Numbered from the stretch's first letter, positions 1 through 8,031 are shown. The stretch is DNA of 64,000 nt from an uncultured Clostridia bacterium (GCA_944354535.1 CALVPY010000007.1:1-64000), one strand, 5' to 3'. Numbers and translations are program-made. The notes: generated by a model from the letters alone, not told the origin.

Positions 1-29
1 GAACGCCCCGCCGTGTGCGGAGGAAGAAC

Positions 30-745
30 TTACTCTTTGACGGCGCCTGCCGACATCCCGTTGACCATATACTTCACGAGGCAGAAATAGAGGATGACGA
101 TGGGCACCGCAATGAAGATGGAGCCTGCGGCAAAGCGCGCAAATTCCGTCTCGTCGAGGTACATGAGCCCCACGGCGACCGTCCAGTTGTCCATCGTGGG
201 CAGCAGCAGCTGCGGAAGGATGAAGTCCGACCACGGCCAGGTGAAGGACGTGAGCGCCGTATAGACGAGGATGGGTTTGGAAAGGGGCAGGATGATCTTG
301 GTGAATACCTGGAAGTTGGTCGCCCCGTCCAGCCGCGCCGCCTCGTCGATGGAAGAAGGGATAGTGTCGAAGAACCCTTTTTGCACCATGTAGCCCATCG
401 GCGCCTGCGCGGAGTAGATGAGGATGAGCCCCCAATGGTTGTTGATGAAATTGAACTGCGTCATGAGAAGGAACACCGCCGTCATTGCCATGAAGGAAGG
501 AAACATCCCAAGAACGAGCGTCGTTTTCATGAGCGCTTTGCGGCTCTTGAATTTGAAGCGCGACATACAGTACGCCGTCAGGATGGTGAGAAGCGTCCCG
601 AACAGGCAGCTCAAGACCGCCACAAAGAGGGTGTTCCCGAACCATTCGGGGTAGTTATACATCTGCGTATCGGTGAACAGGTTTTGATAATTGCGGAAGC
701 TGAACGCTTCGGGGAAAAACCCTTTGAGCGTATAGAGATGGGAGA
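30..745 (-). pseudogene. 5'-truncated ABC sugar permease (MalG-like)
   Basis: The C-terminal about 225 residues match the intact MalG-type permease encoded at 25897-26739 along their whole length: the shared WFGNTLFVA segment, the SRFKFKSRKALMK cytoplasmic stretch, and an EAA-type loop (DEAARLDGATNF) that would contact the ATPase. Similarity stops near position 745, at the codons for TLKGFF. What lies upstream in the same frame is antisense to the neighbouring DUF3990 gene and is not permease. About the first 55 residues, including the first membrane segment and the start codon, are therefore missing. The 3' flank (1-29) also matches the flank of the intact copy. I infer a duplicated operon end cut by arrival of the accessory island. 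An unusual but functional shortened permease cannot be ruled out, yet no start signal is visible. Confidence 0.8.
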
Positions 746-784
746 GAGCCAATGCAGGCTTTTGCGGAATTTCCTTATTTGGGC

Positions 785-813
785 TTGACAAAGGGACATT
801 GCAATGATATAAT
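785..813 (+). promoter_or_regulatory. Consensus sigma-A promoter for the DUF3990 gene
   Basis: TTGACA at 785-790 and TATAAT at 808-813 with a 17-bp spacer form a perfect housekeeping promoter. It lies 22 bp before the ATG at 836 and is preceded directly by the broken permease gene. It would drive the DUF3990/XRE pair. Confidence 0.9.
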
Positions 814-835
814 ATCCGTACAGGAGACGAATCAT

Positions 836-1516
836 ATGGCTGAAGTAACGTTATATCACGGTTCTGTTTCTGTGATCGAACAGCCCGTATTCGGGAAAGG
901 AAAACCGCACAACGATTACGGGCGCGGATTTTATTGCACGCAGTCTCTCGAGCTTGCCAAAGAATGGGCGGTAGAAGAAGATCGCGACGGATATGCAAAT
1001 CGATATGCGCTGGATCTGCAAGGACTGAAAATGCTTGACCTTTCGCAAAAGGGCTTTACCACGCTGCATTGGATCACCCTGCTTTTACAAAACCGTGTAT
1101 TTACGCTCAAAAATGATATTATAAAGGCGGGGAAGCGGTATCTCGTCGAGCATTTCTCTCTCCCCGTCCATGCGTATGACGTGATCAAAGGATACCGCGC
1201 CGATGACTCCTATTTTGCCTACGCAGAGAGCTTTCTGAACAATATGATCTCCGTTCAACGGCTTTCGGAGGCATTGAAATTGGGGAATTTGGGCGAGCAG
1301 GTCGTTTTGATGTCGCAAAAGTCGTTTGGACAGCTGCGGTTTTTGGGATATGAAGCTGCCGATGCCGCTACCTATTACCCCTTGCGGAAAGCCCGGAACG
1401 AGCAGGCTCGTATGGAATTTTTGAGCAACCGGAGAGGGGTGCTCTCGCCGGATGACCTTTATCTTGCCGATATTATCCGAGGAGGTATCAAGCCCGATGA
1501 TCCACGCCTACAATGA
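836..1516 (+). CDS. DUF3990 ADP-ribosyltransferase-like protein (putative toxin)
   Basis: This 226-residue protein has the DUF3990 layout: an N-terminal LYHGS motif (about residues 6-10), a YGRGFYCT motif (about 30-37) and a late GEQVV segment. Together these resemble the H-Y-E/Q triad of ADP-ribosyltransferases. The start at 836 is chosen because AGGAG lies at 822-826 and the sigma-A promoter at 785-813 leaves no room for an earlier start. The next gene overlaps it by 20 bp, so the two are translated together. DUF3990 genes often pair with small regulators, and I infer a toxin-antitoxin module with the HTH protein as antitoxin. The ADP-ribosylation target is unknown. No signal peptide is visible, so the protein is probably cytoplasmic. 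Confidence 0.8.
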   Translation: MAEVTLYHGSVSVIEQPVFGKGKPHNDYGRGFYCTQSLELAKEWAVEEDRDGYANRYALDLQGLKMLDLSQKGFTTLHWITLLLQNRVFTLKNDIIKAGKRYLVEHFSLPVHAYDVIKGYRADDSYFAYAESFLNNMISVQRLSEALKLGNLGEQVVLMSQKSFGQLRFLGYEAADAATYYPLRKARNEQARMEFLSNRRGVLSPDDLYLADIIRGGIKPDDPRLQ

Positions 1517-2108
1517 ACAGTTCCTCGATATTATTCAAAGAAAGGTGTCTGCCATGTTCGAACTTGCCGTCTTGGAAGAGCATATCGAGATCGATGCCTT
1601 TGCGCGAAAATTCCTGTCGTCTCCCGTCTGCCGCGCGCTTGAAACAGCCGATCCCGTCTATGCGCTGGGGAAATCGGCAAATGAACTTTTGGCGCTGATA
1701 TTGGACAAAGAACCGCTGAATATAGAAACAAGCAGCTACGCTTCGCCCGAGTATTGGGTGGGCTGGGTGCTTGCCTATGCGCAGTGGTACTTCAATAAGC
1801 CATACGCGGCGATCATAGCCGCAATGCCGTGCAGTACGATCTTGGGGCATTATTTCCCCTATCATGAAATGGATATCATGCACAGCATGGACTTGATCAC
1901 AAAATATCTCAAACCGACCTGTCCTTTGAAGGCGATCAGGCAAAAACGCAAACTCAGCCAAACGCAGCTTGCCAACCTTTCCAACGTGCCTCTGCGCTCG
2001 ATAAAAGCATACGAACAGGGCACCGTGGATATCGCAAAAGCACAGGCAGAAACATTGTATTCCCTTGCGCAGACGCTGCACTGTACGATAGAAGAACTGA
2101 TCCGATAA
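1497..2108 (+). CDS. HTH XRE protein, putative antitoxin of the DUF3990 pair
   Basis: This 203-residue protein has a mainly helical N-terminal region of about 140 residues with no family I recognise, followed by an XRE-type helix-turn-helix (about 142-203) with the pattern LSQTQLANLSNVPLRSI. The ATG at 1497 has a GGAGG ribosome site at 1481-1485 and overlaps the DUF3990 gene by 20 bp. Toxin first, DNA-binding antitoxin second is the reverse of many type II modules, but occurs in several. It probably neutralises the partner through the N-terminal part and represses the promoter at 785-813. The stop codon runs almost directly into a relic of another gene family (2110-2421). Confidence 0.7.
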   Translation: MIHAYNEQFLDIIQRKVSAMFELAVLEEHIEIDAFARKFLSSPVCRALETADPVYALGKSANELLALILDKEPLNIETSSYASPEYWVGWVLAYAQWYFNKPYAAIIAAMPCSTILGHYFPYHEMDIMHSMDLITKYLKPTCPLKAIRQKRKLSQTQLANLSNVPLRSIKAYEQGTVDIAKAQAETLYSLAQTLHCTIEELIR

Positions 2109-2109
2109 C

Positions 2110-2421
2110 GAGACGAATCTGCGATACCTGACCGATTGTTATCTGTTTTCCGCAGCGCGGCGCTACGATGTGAAGGGGAGGAAATACTTTTCCTATCCGA
2201 ACAAGTATTACTGCGTTGACCCGGGGCTCTGTAATGCGCGGCTGAATTTCCGTCAGATCGAAGAGACGCACCTGATGGAAAATATCATTTACAACGAACT
2301 CGTCCGCCGCGGTCTGAGCGTCGATGTCGGAGTCGTGAACGTGGTGGAGAGGTCTTTAGGGAAACAGACGCACACTTCGTACGAGATCGATTTCGTCGTC
2401 AATGCCGAGCAGAGGATATAG
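2110..2421 (+). pseudogene. C-terminal relic of a DUF4143 AAA ATPase
   Basis: The open frame starts without a start codon right after the preceding stop. It reads through motifs typical of the C-terminal DUF4143 domain: RYLTDCYLF, RYDVKGRKYF, KYYCVDPGL, then LMENIIYNEL and YEIDFVV. Only the last hundred or so residues remain of a family that is normally about 400 residues long, with an N-terminal AAA domain. The frame closes at 2419-2421. Its 3' end meets the 3' end of the oppositely oriented XRE gene, so the relic seems to have replaced that gene's natural end. A short GTG-initiated product from 2170 is possible but unlikely to work. Confidence 0.75.
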
Positions 2422-2609
2422 GCAGGCGAGACGTCGAGGATGCGACAGAGATTGGCAAGCGTGTCGAGCGCGGGAAATTTGTCCCCGCGCAGATAGTGCG
2501 AGATGGTCGCGGGGGAGATGCCGAGAAGTTCGGCGAGGTGGGTTTGCGTGTAGCCGCTCTCGCGGATACATTCGCACAGACGCAGATGGATATCGTTTAA
2601 TGTGATCAT
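2289..2609 (-). CDS. Small XRE-family regulator with a foreign C-terminal tail
   Basis: Residues 1-66 form a compact XRE helix-turn-helix (YTQTHLAELLGISPATIS, then GDKFPALDTLANLCRIL) of a kind that usually ends soon after the Ile-Leu-Cys at about 65-67. Here the frame continues for about 40 residues that are simply the antisense of the DUF4143 relic. The true 3' end appears lost and a read-through tail gained. The start at 2609 is preceded by TACAAT six bases upstream, which suggests a leaderless or weakly translated message. Two similar palindromes lie just upstream (2622-2663), as expected for autoregulation. Function beyond DNA binding is unknown. Confidence 0.65.
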   Translation of the reverse strand: MITLNDIHLRLCECIRESGYTQTHLAELLGISPATISHYLRGDKFPALDTLANLCRILDVSPAYILCSALTTKSISYEVCVCFPKDLSTTFTTPTSTLRPRRTSSL

Positions 2610-2621
2610 ACTTTCATTGTA

Positions 2622-2663
2622 TGCCCTATGGGCAGAATCGGGCCGAATTTTGCCTGTCAGGCA
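2622..2663. promoter_or_regulatory. Paired palindromic operators upstream of the small XRE gene
   Basis: Two 13-bp palindromes, TGCCC-TAT-GGGCA (2622-2634) and TGCCTG-T-CAGGCA (2651-2663), share the pattern TGCC-N5-GGCA. Their centres are 29 bp apart, close to three helical turns. They lie immediately upstream of the XRE start at 2609 and overlap its promoter region, so they are good candidates for its own operators. Confidence 0.55.
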
Positions 2664-2781
2664 GATTTTTGCTTGGAAAGTACAGTTTGAAATGGGCGGT
2701 CAAGAGAACTGCTTGCCGCCGTGATGCGCTAAGGAGAAGAGCGTGACGAGGGGGAATGAAAAACAACAAAAACAGCAGCGG

Positions 2782-2816
2782 ATGTCCCAAAATCGGGACA
2801 TCCGTTTTGCTATCAT
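2782..2816 (+). promoter_or_regulatory. Island promoter-operator element 1
   Basis: Arms ATGTCCC (2782-2788) and GGGACAT (2795-2801) form a perfect palindrome around a 6-bp centre. A 9-bp spacer leads to the -10 box TATCAT (2811-2816). There is no -35 hexamer at the usual distance; the palindrome occupies that place. The same 35-bp layout recurs at 4072, 11854, 14035 and 22430. This copy can also fold into a 10-bp stem followed by TTTT, so it may double as a terminator. The gene at 2836 follows with an AAGGAGG ribosome site. Confidence 0.75.
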
Positions 2817-2835
2817 GGGAAAAAAGGAGGCGGGT

Positions 2836-4056
2836 ATGAGCGATACAAAGGGATGCCTTTGCCCCGTGTGCGGCAGGACGGTGTTTTCTGACAGTTATGA
2901 GATCTGCCCCGTGTGCGGATGGGAGAACGACGGCGGCGAGTATGATCCGACGAGGGCGGGCGGTGCCAACGGCTGTTCCTATTACGAATACCGCAGGAAA
3001 TTCCGCCAAAATCTGCTTACAAATCCCATATATACATGGGAGGGCGAGTGCGACGAACAGAAAGAAAAGAAGGGGATATTTTGGATCGTGGATCGCGAAA
3101 ATCTGAAAAACAATGCCCCGTATCTCTTCCGCATCCCCGTCGACATAGCAGGAAACCCAAGTGCCTTAACGCCCATTCCGCCGCTCAATTCCAAGCGCGG
3201 CGACAACTATAACCACAAACTGACGTGGGAGTGCTATCTTCCTAAAGCACTGCGGCGCGGCAAACCCTACTATTATTATCCGCGCGGCAGGGTGGAGATC
3301 GACGATCGGACGCGGGCGAAGATCTATCTTCATCCCGACCTTGTTGCCGAGCCTGTGATCGCCTATCTGATCGAAGAGTTTCGCCTGCAGAAGCGGGAGG
3401 TCATCGTCAAAGCGGACGGCTCCAAACACTACAGCTATCTTGCAAAAGGGGAAGAGGATATGGAAGACGAGAAGTCCGCGGAGGAAACGTTTGCCAAAAA
3501 GATCTTCAAGGGGCAGAAAGAGGCAGCGCTCTTTCGCGCAGCGGAGATCGGGAAAGCGTCGCGGGATATGTTTCGGGATCTGCGTTGGAAAATGAGGAAA
3601 CGCGGCGGGTACTGTGCATTCCGTGCGCTGTGGCGCATCGGAGAGACGGGCTGGACGGAAGATCTGTTCGTTTCGTTCGGTGTGAAGGGGCGGGCCGCCC
3701 TGCGCCTTGCCGAGCAGTACGGCTATCCGTTCGTCACATTCAAGGAAGGGGAGGCGTGCGAGGAATACTGTGCTCTTCCGCTCCGCGAACAGGGGAAGGG
3801 GTACTACGGCGGCGAGCTGCTGCGGGCCTTCCCCTTGCAGGAGGGGGAAGCCGTCCTGCGTCCGCTTCGCTTCGGACAGCAGGGGGAAGAAGCGCAGCTC
3901 GTATCTCTTTGGGAGATCGAGCATCCGCGGGCCTCTTGCTGCCACGCCGCTGCTAAGTTGCGTTTCCGCCCTGTCTTTTCGGCGCGGGAAAAGGGGAAGG
4001 CGCCCTTAAAGCCCGCCTTCGTGGGTGCGGTCTTGCCGCCCGCCGATATAAAATAG
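2836..4056 (+). CDS. Protein with N-terminal CPCC-type zinc ribbon, function unknown
   Basis: This 406-residue protein starts at the ATG preceded by AAGGAGG (2824-2830). Residues 6-60 form a cysteine-rich CPCC-type domain: CPVCGRTVFSDS, then YEICPVCGWENDGGE and a GGANG loop. It probably binds one zinc through the four cysteines. The remaining 340 residues are rich in aromatic and charged residues and match no family I recognise; a charged linker lies near residues 210-225. The upstream 35-bp island element makes it the first member of the proposed regulon. Small CPCC-domain proteins are frequent in Firmicutes accessory regions, but this long form is unusual. Confidence 0.65.
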   Translation: MSDTKGCLCPVCGRTVFSDSYEICPVCGWENDGGEYDPTRAGGANGCSYYEYRRKFRQNLLTNPIYTWEGECDEQKEKKGIFWIVDRENLKNNAPYLFRIPVDIAGNPSALTPIPPLNSKRGDNYNHKLTWECYLPKALRRGKPYYYYPRGRVEIDDRTRAKIYLHPDLVAEPVIAYLIEEFRLQKREVIVKADGSKHYSYLAKGEEDMEDEKSAEETFAKKIFKGQKEAALFRAAEIGKASRDMFRDLRWKMRKRGGYCAFRALWRIGETGWTEDLFVSFGVKGRAALRLAEQYGYPFVTFKEGEACEEYCALPLREQGKGYYGGELLRAFPLQEGEAVLRPLRFGQQGEEAQLVSLWEIEHPRASCCHAAAKLRFRPVFSAREKGKAPLKPAFVGAVLPPADIK

Positions 4057-4071
4057 TAAAATCACTGCGCT

Positions 4072-4106
4072 ATGCCCGAAAAAACGGACATCGGGTGTAG
4101 TATCAT
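4072..4106 (+). promoter_or_regulatory. Island promoter-operator element 2
   Basis: Arms ATGCCCG (4072-4078) and CGGACAT (4085-4091) flank an A6 centre. A 9-bp spacer and TATCAT (4101-4106) follow. The left arm is imperfect but the spacing is identical to the other copies. It precedes the ATG at 4134 (AAGGAGG at 4121-4127) and is the only promoter-like signal before the ten-gene operon 4134-11765. Confidence 0.75.
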
Positions 4107-4133
4107 GAAACCGTAGATCAAAGGAGGGCGAAC

Positions 4134-4976
4134 ATGAGCAGAACGTGTCATCTTTGCGGAAAGCAGTTTCATTTTTGGGATGAGCGGCAGGATTTTTCTT
4201 TTTCCCGTCATGTAGGGTATGGTTCTAAGTACGATCGGACGGACATGGCGCTCAATTTGTGCTGCCATTGTTTTGATAAGGTGATGGATTGGCTGCTGCC
4301 GCAGTGCGCCGTCGACCCGGTGTGCGGCGAGCGAGGGAGCGGGCTCCCGATCAAAGCACTGCTTGAGGGGGATTTTGTCGCCGAGGCCGAATCTCTCATG
4401 CGCAGTCTTCCCGAGACGCAGGATCTACACTATAGCTTCCGCGCTATGTGGATGCACGATTGGGGTGTTTACGCGGTGAAGGGAATGGGATATTGTACCG
4501 ATCCCTATGTCCGGCTTCCCCGTTCCATCGAGATGACCGCGACATACGACGAACAGAAAAAGGTGTATCGGCCTGTTGGGGAAGTGGGAAAGAGGGCGTT
4601 TGCGTGCGAGCGCCGCCTTGAGGGCGCCGTGCTTACCGCAATCTCGGAGATCGGCGCGGAAGCATTCGATGAGTGCTGCAGCCTCCGCTGGCTCTGGCTG
4701 CCACGTAACTTTCGCCAGATCGGCCCTGCGGCATTCCGCGGTTGTAAGGAGCTCAAAGCGATCTTCTTTGAAGGGACGGAAGAGGAGTTCAAAAAGATCG
4801 TGGTGGATACCGCGCAGAAAGAAATCTCCTCTCCCGATAAGGGGTTCACGTTTGAAGAGTACGAGGTAAAACACCTCGGGAACGAACCCTTTCTGAATGC
4901 AAAGGTTTATTATAACTTCCCGTTCGTGAAGCCGAGGATAGAGAGGCCTGCGCAGGTGGAAGGAGAAAACAAATGA
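4134..4976 (+). CDS. Zinc-ribbon and BspA-type leucine-rich repeat protein
   Basis: This 280-residue protein has CHLCGK at residues 5-10 and CCHC near 44-47, which could form a zinc ribbon. A C-terminal BspA-type leucine-rich repeat (LRR_5) follows, with IGAEAFDECCSLRWLWLP then IGPAAFRGCKELKAIFF (about 175-225). No signal peptide is present, so unlike most BspA-type repeats it should act in the cytoplasm, probably as a protein-binding scaffold. It is first in a co-oriented operon; its stop codon overlaps the next start (ATGA). It has element 2 as promoter. Its partner is unknown. Confidence 0.6.
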   Translation: MSRTCHLCGKQFHFWDERQDFSFSRHVGYGSKYDRTDMALNLCCHCFDKVMDWLLPQCAVDPVCGERGSGLPIKALLEGDFVAEAESLMRSLPETQDLHYSFRAMWMHDWGVYAVKGMGYCTDPYVRLPRSIEMTATYDEQKKVYRPVGEVGKRAFACERRLEGAVLTAISEIGAEAFDECCSLRWLWLPRNFRQIGPAAFRGCKELKAIFFEGTEEEFKKIVVDTAQKEISSPDKGFTFEEYEVKHLGNEPFLNAKVYYNFPFVKPRIERPAQVEGENK

Positions 4977-5392
4977 ACGAAATGCTGCCCGATCGGAGGC
5001 GCGGGGAATATGTGCGCCTTGCGGAACACCTGCGGCGCGAAGTGCCTGCAATTTTTCGAATGGCCGAGGAGCTTTCCCCCGAGGCGGAAAAGCTTGAAGG
5101 GCGCGTCAAGGCGGTCGCGGCGAAGCTGAAAACTCTCTCCGACCATTGCGAACATCATATCGAGGATATGGAGCCTGCCGAAGAGAAAGAGGAGGAGCCT
5201 CCCGTCACGGAAGAGCTCATCGGGAAGGCTTATGAAAAGTGCCTCGCGGCGCGCGATTTTTCCGTCGCGTTTTTGCAGCGCACCTTCTCTTTGGGGTATT
5301 TCTCTGCAGGGAGGCTGCTCGAGGAACTGAAAGCGCGTTATCATCTCAAGAGGATGTATCTTGCGGGAGACGTCCTCTGCAAGGGGATCTGA
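4973..5392 (+). CDS. Small protein with FtsK gamma-like winged-helix domain
   Basis: This is a 139-residue protein. Residues about 85-132 read like the gamma domain of FtsK/SpoIIIE: an initial helix, then FLQRTFSLGYFSAGRLLEEL, matching the family pattern LLQRRFRIGYNRAARLIDQL. In FtsK this winged helix reads polar DNA motifs at the chromosome terminus. Here it stands alone, after a charged helical N-terminal half with no motor domain. The start overlaps the preceding stop by 4 bp, so translation is coupled. I infer DNA binding, possibly by copying FtsK specificity. The match is by eye and should be tested by profile search. Confidence 0.6.
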   Translation: MNEMLPDRRRGEYVRLAEHLRREVPAIFRMAEELSPEAEKLEGRVKAVAAKLKTLSDHCEHHIEDMEPAEEKEEEPPVTEELIGKAYEKCLAARDFSVAFLQRTFSLGYFSAGRLLEELKARYHLKRMYLAGDVLCKGI

Positions 5393-5402
5393 CGAGGGAG
5401 AT

Positions 5403-6077
5403 ATGAGAGAAAAACGAAAGGACGGCGCCTTTGCGGCAAAGCCCAAGAAGGTGGGATATTTCAAGTTCAGACGTCTGGAAAAGCAATTTTATGCGGCCTA
5501 TGCGGGGCAGATGAGCGTTCCGCTGGATAAAGTGATGGAGTTCCGCAGCAAGTACCGCCCGTGGGGGCTCGTGTACGGCATTTGGTGGTTTCTCTTCGTT
5601 CTGCCGCACCGCATCGACAACCGCCTGTGGACATACCGCGTGCGGCATTTTTCGCTCGGGAAGCAGAAGTGGAGGGACGGCAAGCTCTACATCGAGAAGA
5701 TCCCCTATTATATCGGTTCGGAGGCGACGGAGTACCTCACCGCCATCCTCCGCGACTATCTGAGGCGGTATGCGGACGATGCGTTTTCGATCGGCAGCGT
5801 CCTCTACGAACAGGAGGGAGAGGAGGGCGAAATGCCCGTTCCGATCAGGGTGACGAACAGCCTTCCCGACGAGAACGGAGAAAACGTCGATCTTGAACGC
5901 TGGAAGCAGATGGTGCGGGATGTCGCCGACAAGTTCGACGAAGCCGCCGATCTTTGGAAGGAAGGCTGGGAGGAAGGGCTCAGCGAACGGGGCGATGAAT
6001 GTTTCCGCCTTCACCGCGCCAAGATCAAAGAGGCGTTTTCGGAGCTTGCAAAGATCTTCCGCGATCTCAATGACTGA
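5403..6077 (+). CDS. Conserved-context protein of unknown function
   Basis: This 224-residue protein starts at 5403, chosen for the GAGGGAG ribosome site eight bases upstream; an in-frame ATG at 5361 lies inside the preceding gene. The N-terminus is basic (KRKDGAFAAKPKK). An aromatic, hydrophobic stretch occurs near residues 55-72, but it contains arginines and is not a convincing membrane segment. The C-terminal third is helical and acidic. I recognise no domain. Its place inside the tight operon, between the FtsK gamma-like gene and the paired genes at 6095 onward, links it to the same process. Confidence 0.5.
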   Translation: MREKRKDGAFAAKPKKVGYFKFRRLEKQFYAAYAGQMSVPLDKVMEFRSKYRPWGLVYGIWWFLFVLPHRIDNRLWTYRVRHFSLGKQKWRDGKLYIEKIPYYIGSEATEYLTAILRDYLRRYADDAFSIGSVLYEQEGEEGEMPVPIRVTNSLPDENGENVDLERWKQMVRDVADKFDEAADLWKEGWEEGLSERGDECFRLHRAKIKEAFSELAKIFRDLND

Positions 6078-6094
6078 AGGGAAGGAGAACAGAT

Positions 6095-6892
6095 ATGTGC
6101 GTCAGATGTGAAAAACAAAGAAAGGTGTTTGCCCACGGGTATCTCGTGCCGAAAGGATCGTGCGGCTGCGGGTGCCGCACGGTAAGGCTCGTCGCTGTTT
6201 CCGAGGACGGGAGAGAGTTTTCTTACACGGTCGATGAGAGCCGCTATGCGCTCTCGGGGTCGGAGCTTTGGGATGCTTTCGAAGCCTATCTCAAAGAGTG
6301 CGGCATCGCTCCGGGGGATGAGATCTGGTTCTCTCAGTCGTATGACGAAACTTTTCAGGGGGCGCTCGCGCCCTGCGAGCCGTGCAGATACAGCAACTGC
6401 TTCGTCCTTTCCGACAATATGGAATATCTTCTGCCCAACGAGGTGAAGGAGTTTGGCTATGAGTATTCGCTTCGCGCAGCCTTCCTTGAACGGAAGCAGA
6501 CGTTTGAAGAGTTCCGGAAGGAATGCGGCTACGACCCCGCGAATGAGCCGTATGCGGGGCGGGAGCTCTATCATGCCTACAAGCAGCAGGTGGACAAAGA
6601 TGTGTTTTCGCCCGAGGAGTGCGGGAAGATCGCCGCCTATCTTCGCGCCGGCATCGGGAAGATCGGCGCGGTCGGGGAGCTTGTCTGGGTAGAGGCATTG
6701 CGGGTGCTCCTGCGCGATGCGCCCGCGCTCTTTGCGGAAGTTCTCGATGAATTTTGTACCATGTACGAAGGTCTGGGCGAGGACGAGCGGGAAATGTGGA
6801 CCGATCTTATAGAGCTCGTGCATTCGGAACTGTGTATGAGCGATAAAAAAGAGGCGCAAACCGCATGGGAGAAGCACATCTGGCGATCGTAA
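6095..6892 (+). CDS. Paralogue family A, copy 1 (unknown function)
   Basis: This 265-residue protein is clearly related to the one at 8028-8912. Both share KVFAH or KIFAH near the start, SEDGREF, a CxxC pair (CEPC here, CPDC there), EEPYAGR or NEPYAGR followed by LY, and DKD-x-FS-x-EEC. Six cysteines in the first 100 residues, including CVRC and GCGC, suggest metal binding. The family has no name I can give. The gene is preceded by GGAAGGAGA and sits 17 bp after its neighbour. The pattern A1, B1, A2, B2 along the operon points to duplication of a two-gene unit, so A and B probably act together. Confidence 0.6.
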   Translation: MCVRCEKQRKVFAHGYLVPKGSCGCGCRTVRLVAVSEDGREFSYTVDESRYALSGSELWDAFEAYLKECGIAPGDEIWFSQSYDETFQGALAPCEPCRYSNCFVLSDNMEYLLPNEVKEFGYEYSLRAAFLERKQTFEEFRKECGYDPANEPYAGRELYHAYKQQVDKDVFSPEECGKIAAYLRAGIGKIGAVGELVWVEALRVLLRDAPALFAEVLDEFCTMYEGLGEDEREMWTDLIELVHSELCMSDKKEAQTAWEKHIWRS

Positions 6893-6939
6893 ACGATACG
6901 GCGTCTGAGCGATCGCACATTTTATTCGTGGAGGATAAC

Positions 6940-8031
6940 ATGATCGACATCACAACATTTCTCAATTCAAAGGATATTGCCGAACATTGGAAAAAGATCG
7001 GCTTTACCTGCACGCCCGTGCAGGCAGCGTATATCATCTGGCAGAGCCATGAAAAGAGCCTTCAGGAAAAGCACGAGGCGTGGAAGGAGCTCATGGAAAC
7101 GACGCCCGACTGCCCGTTCGCAGAAGGGCGGCGGAAAGAGCATCTAAAGCATAATATCCCGGAAGCTCTGACGGACAGCCTTCATGCCTTTCTGAAAGCC
7201 TATATGGCGCTCGAGGACAAGACGTTGGAACGCTTTTACCGGGAGGAAGCGAATACCGCCTACGGGTATCGTTCCTTCCCCGAATCGAGGTATGAGGCGG
7301 AGTGGCACAATGATTTCTGGCTCTATCGCACGGCGCAGGACTGCCTGGATGATGTAAACGGAGAAGCGCCGGGCAGAGAGCTTGCCGTCGTCGAGGTCAA
7401 AAAATATTGGATCGGCGAGGTGGACGTCATCGAGGCGCAGATGCGTGCGGACGGCACCGTCATGTCGCTCTACGATGAGGGGTGGACAGAAGAGGAGTTT
7501 GATCTCATGGAGTGGGGATTTCAGGGGCTATGGTTCGATTTCCCTACGCCCTTTCGGTACGGCGATGTGCTTATCCGCAAAAACAGCCCGTTCCTGGGGG
7601 AGGTCGAACGACCGCGGCCCTTCGTCCTGACACGTCTTGAAACCTGGGGCAGGGAAGAGGCTCTCCAAAGGGGGGAGAGCGAAGAATCTGCCGAGTGCTT
7701 TGAAATGCTGCTCAAAAAGCGCCGCGAGATCGCGGGCAGCTATGAAATGCAGGCAATGGGATATCTGCTCAAAGACGGCTCTCTGCAGCAGTACACCATT
7801 AAGCGCTATCTCGATTTTGAATACTGCCGCGAGGAGCTCAAAGGGGAGATGCGCATCTTAAAGGCGCTTTCGCTGCGTGGGAAGGGGGAGATCGGGATAG
7901 AACTGCTTCTGAAAGCCTATCACATCGTGTTCCTGGAAGAAGAGATGAGGCGCGAAAAAAAGTCGCTGTATGATTTTCCTAGAACGACGCTGAAAGAGGT
8001 GGGGATAGACCTCGGGGAGGAAGAGGAATGA
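6940..8031 (+). CDS. Paralogue family B, copy 1 (unknown function)
   Basis: This 363-residue protein opens with the family signature FLNSKDIAEHW, then KHEAWKELMETTPDC near residues 45-60. The same signature opens the protein at 9615. I recall similar N-termini on unnamed proteins from gut Clostridia but know no function. A conserved WFDFPTPF block near residue 200 and a helical C-terminus complete it. The start at 6940 is chosen for the GTGGAGG ribosome site just upstream and because the family signature begins there. An earlier in-frame ATG at 6865 overlaps the previous gene. The stop overlaps the next start by 4 bp. Confidence 0.6.
   Translation: MIDITTFLNSKDIAEHWKKIGFTCTPVQAAYIIWQSHEKSLQEKHEAWKELMETTPDCPFAEGRRKEHLKHNIPEALTDSLHAFLKAYMALEDKTLERFYREEANTAYGYRSFPESRYEAEWHNDFWLYRTAQDCLDDVNGEAPGRELAVVEVKKYWIGEVDVIEAQMRADGTVMSLYDEGWTEEEFDLMEWGFQGLWFDFPTPFRYGDVLIRKNSPFLGEVERPRPFVLTRLETWGREEALQRGESEESAECFEMLLKKRREIAGSYEMQAMGYLLKDGSLQQYTIKRYLDFEYCREELKGEMRILKALSLRGKGEIGIELLLKAYHIVFLEEEMRREKKSLYDFPRTTLKEVGIDLGEEEE

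Noticed and set aside
15..788. Long plus-strand frame across the truncated permease
   Set aside because: Antisense shadow of the permease; arginine- and histidine-rich with no start signals.
2778..2806. Hairpin at element 1 read only as a terminator
   Set aside because: It does form a 10-bp stem with a short T run, but the 35-bp layout shared with four other promoter sites makes the operator reading stronger. Both roles may apply.
6865..6940. Earlier start of the B1 gene at 6865
   Set aside because: It overlaps the A1 gene, lacks a ribosome site, and the family signature begins after 6940.
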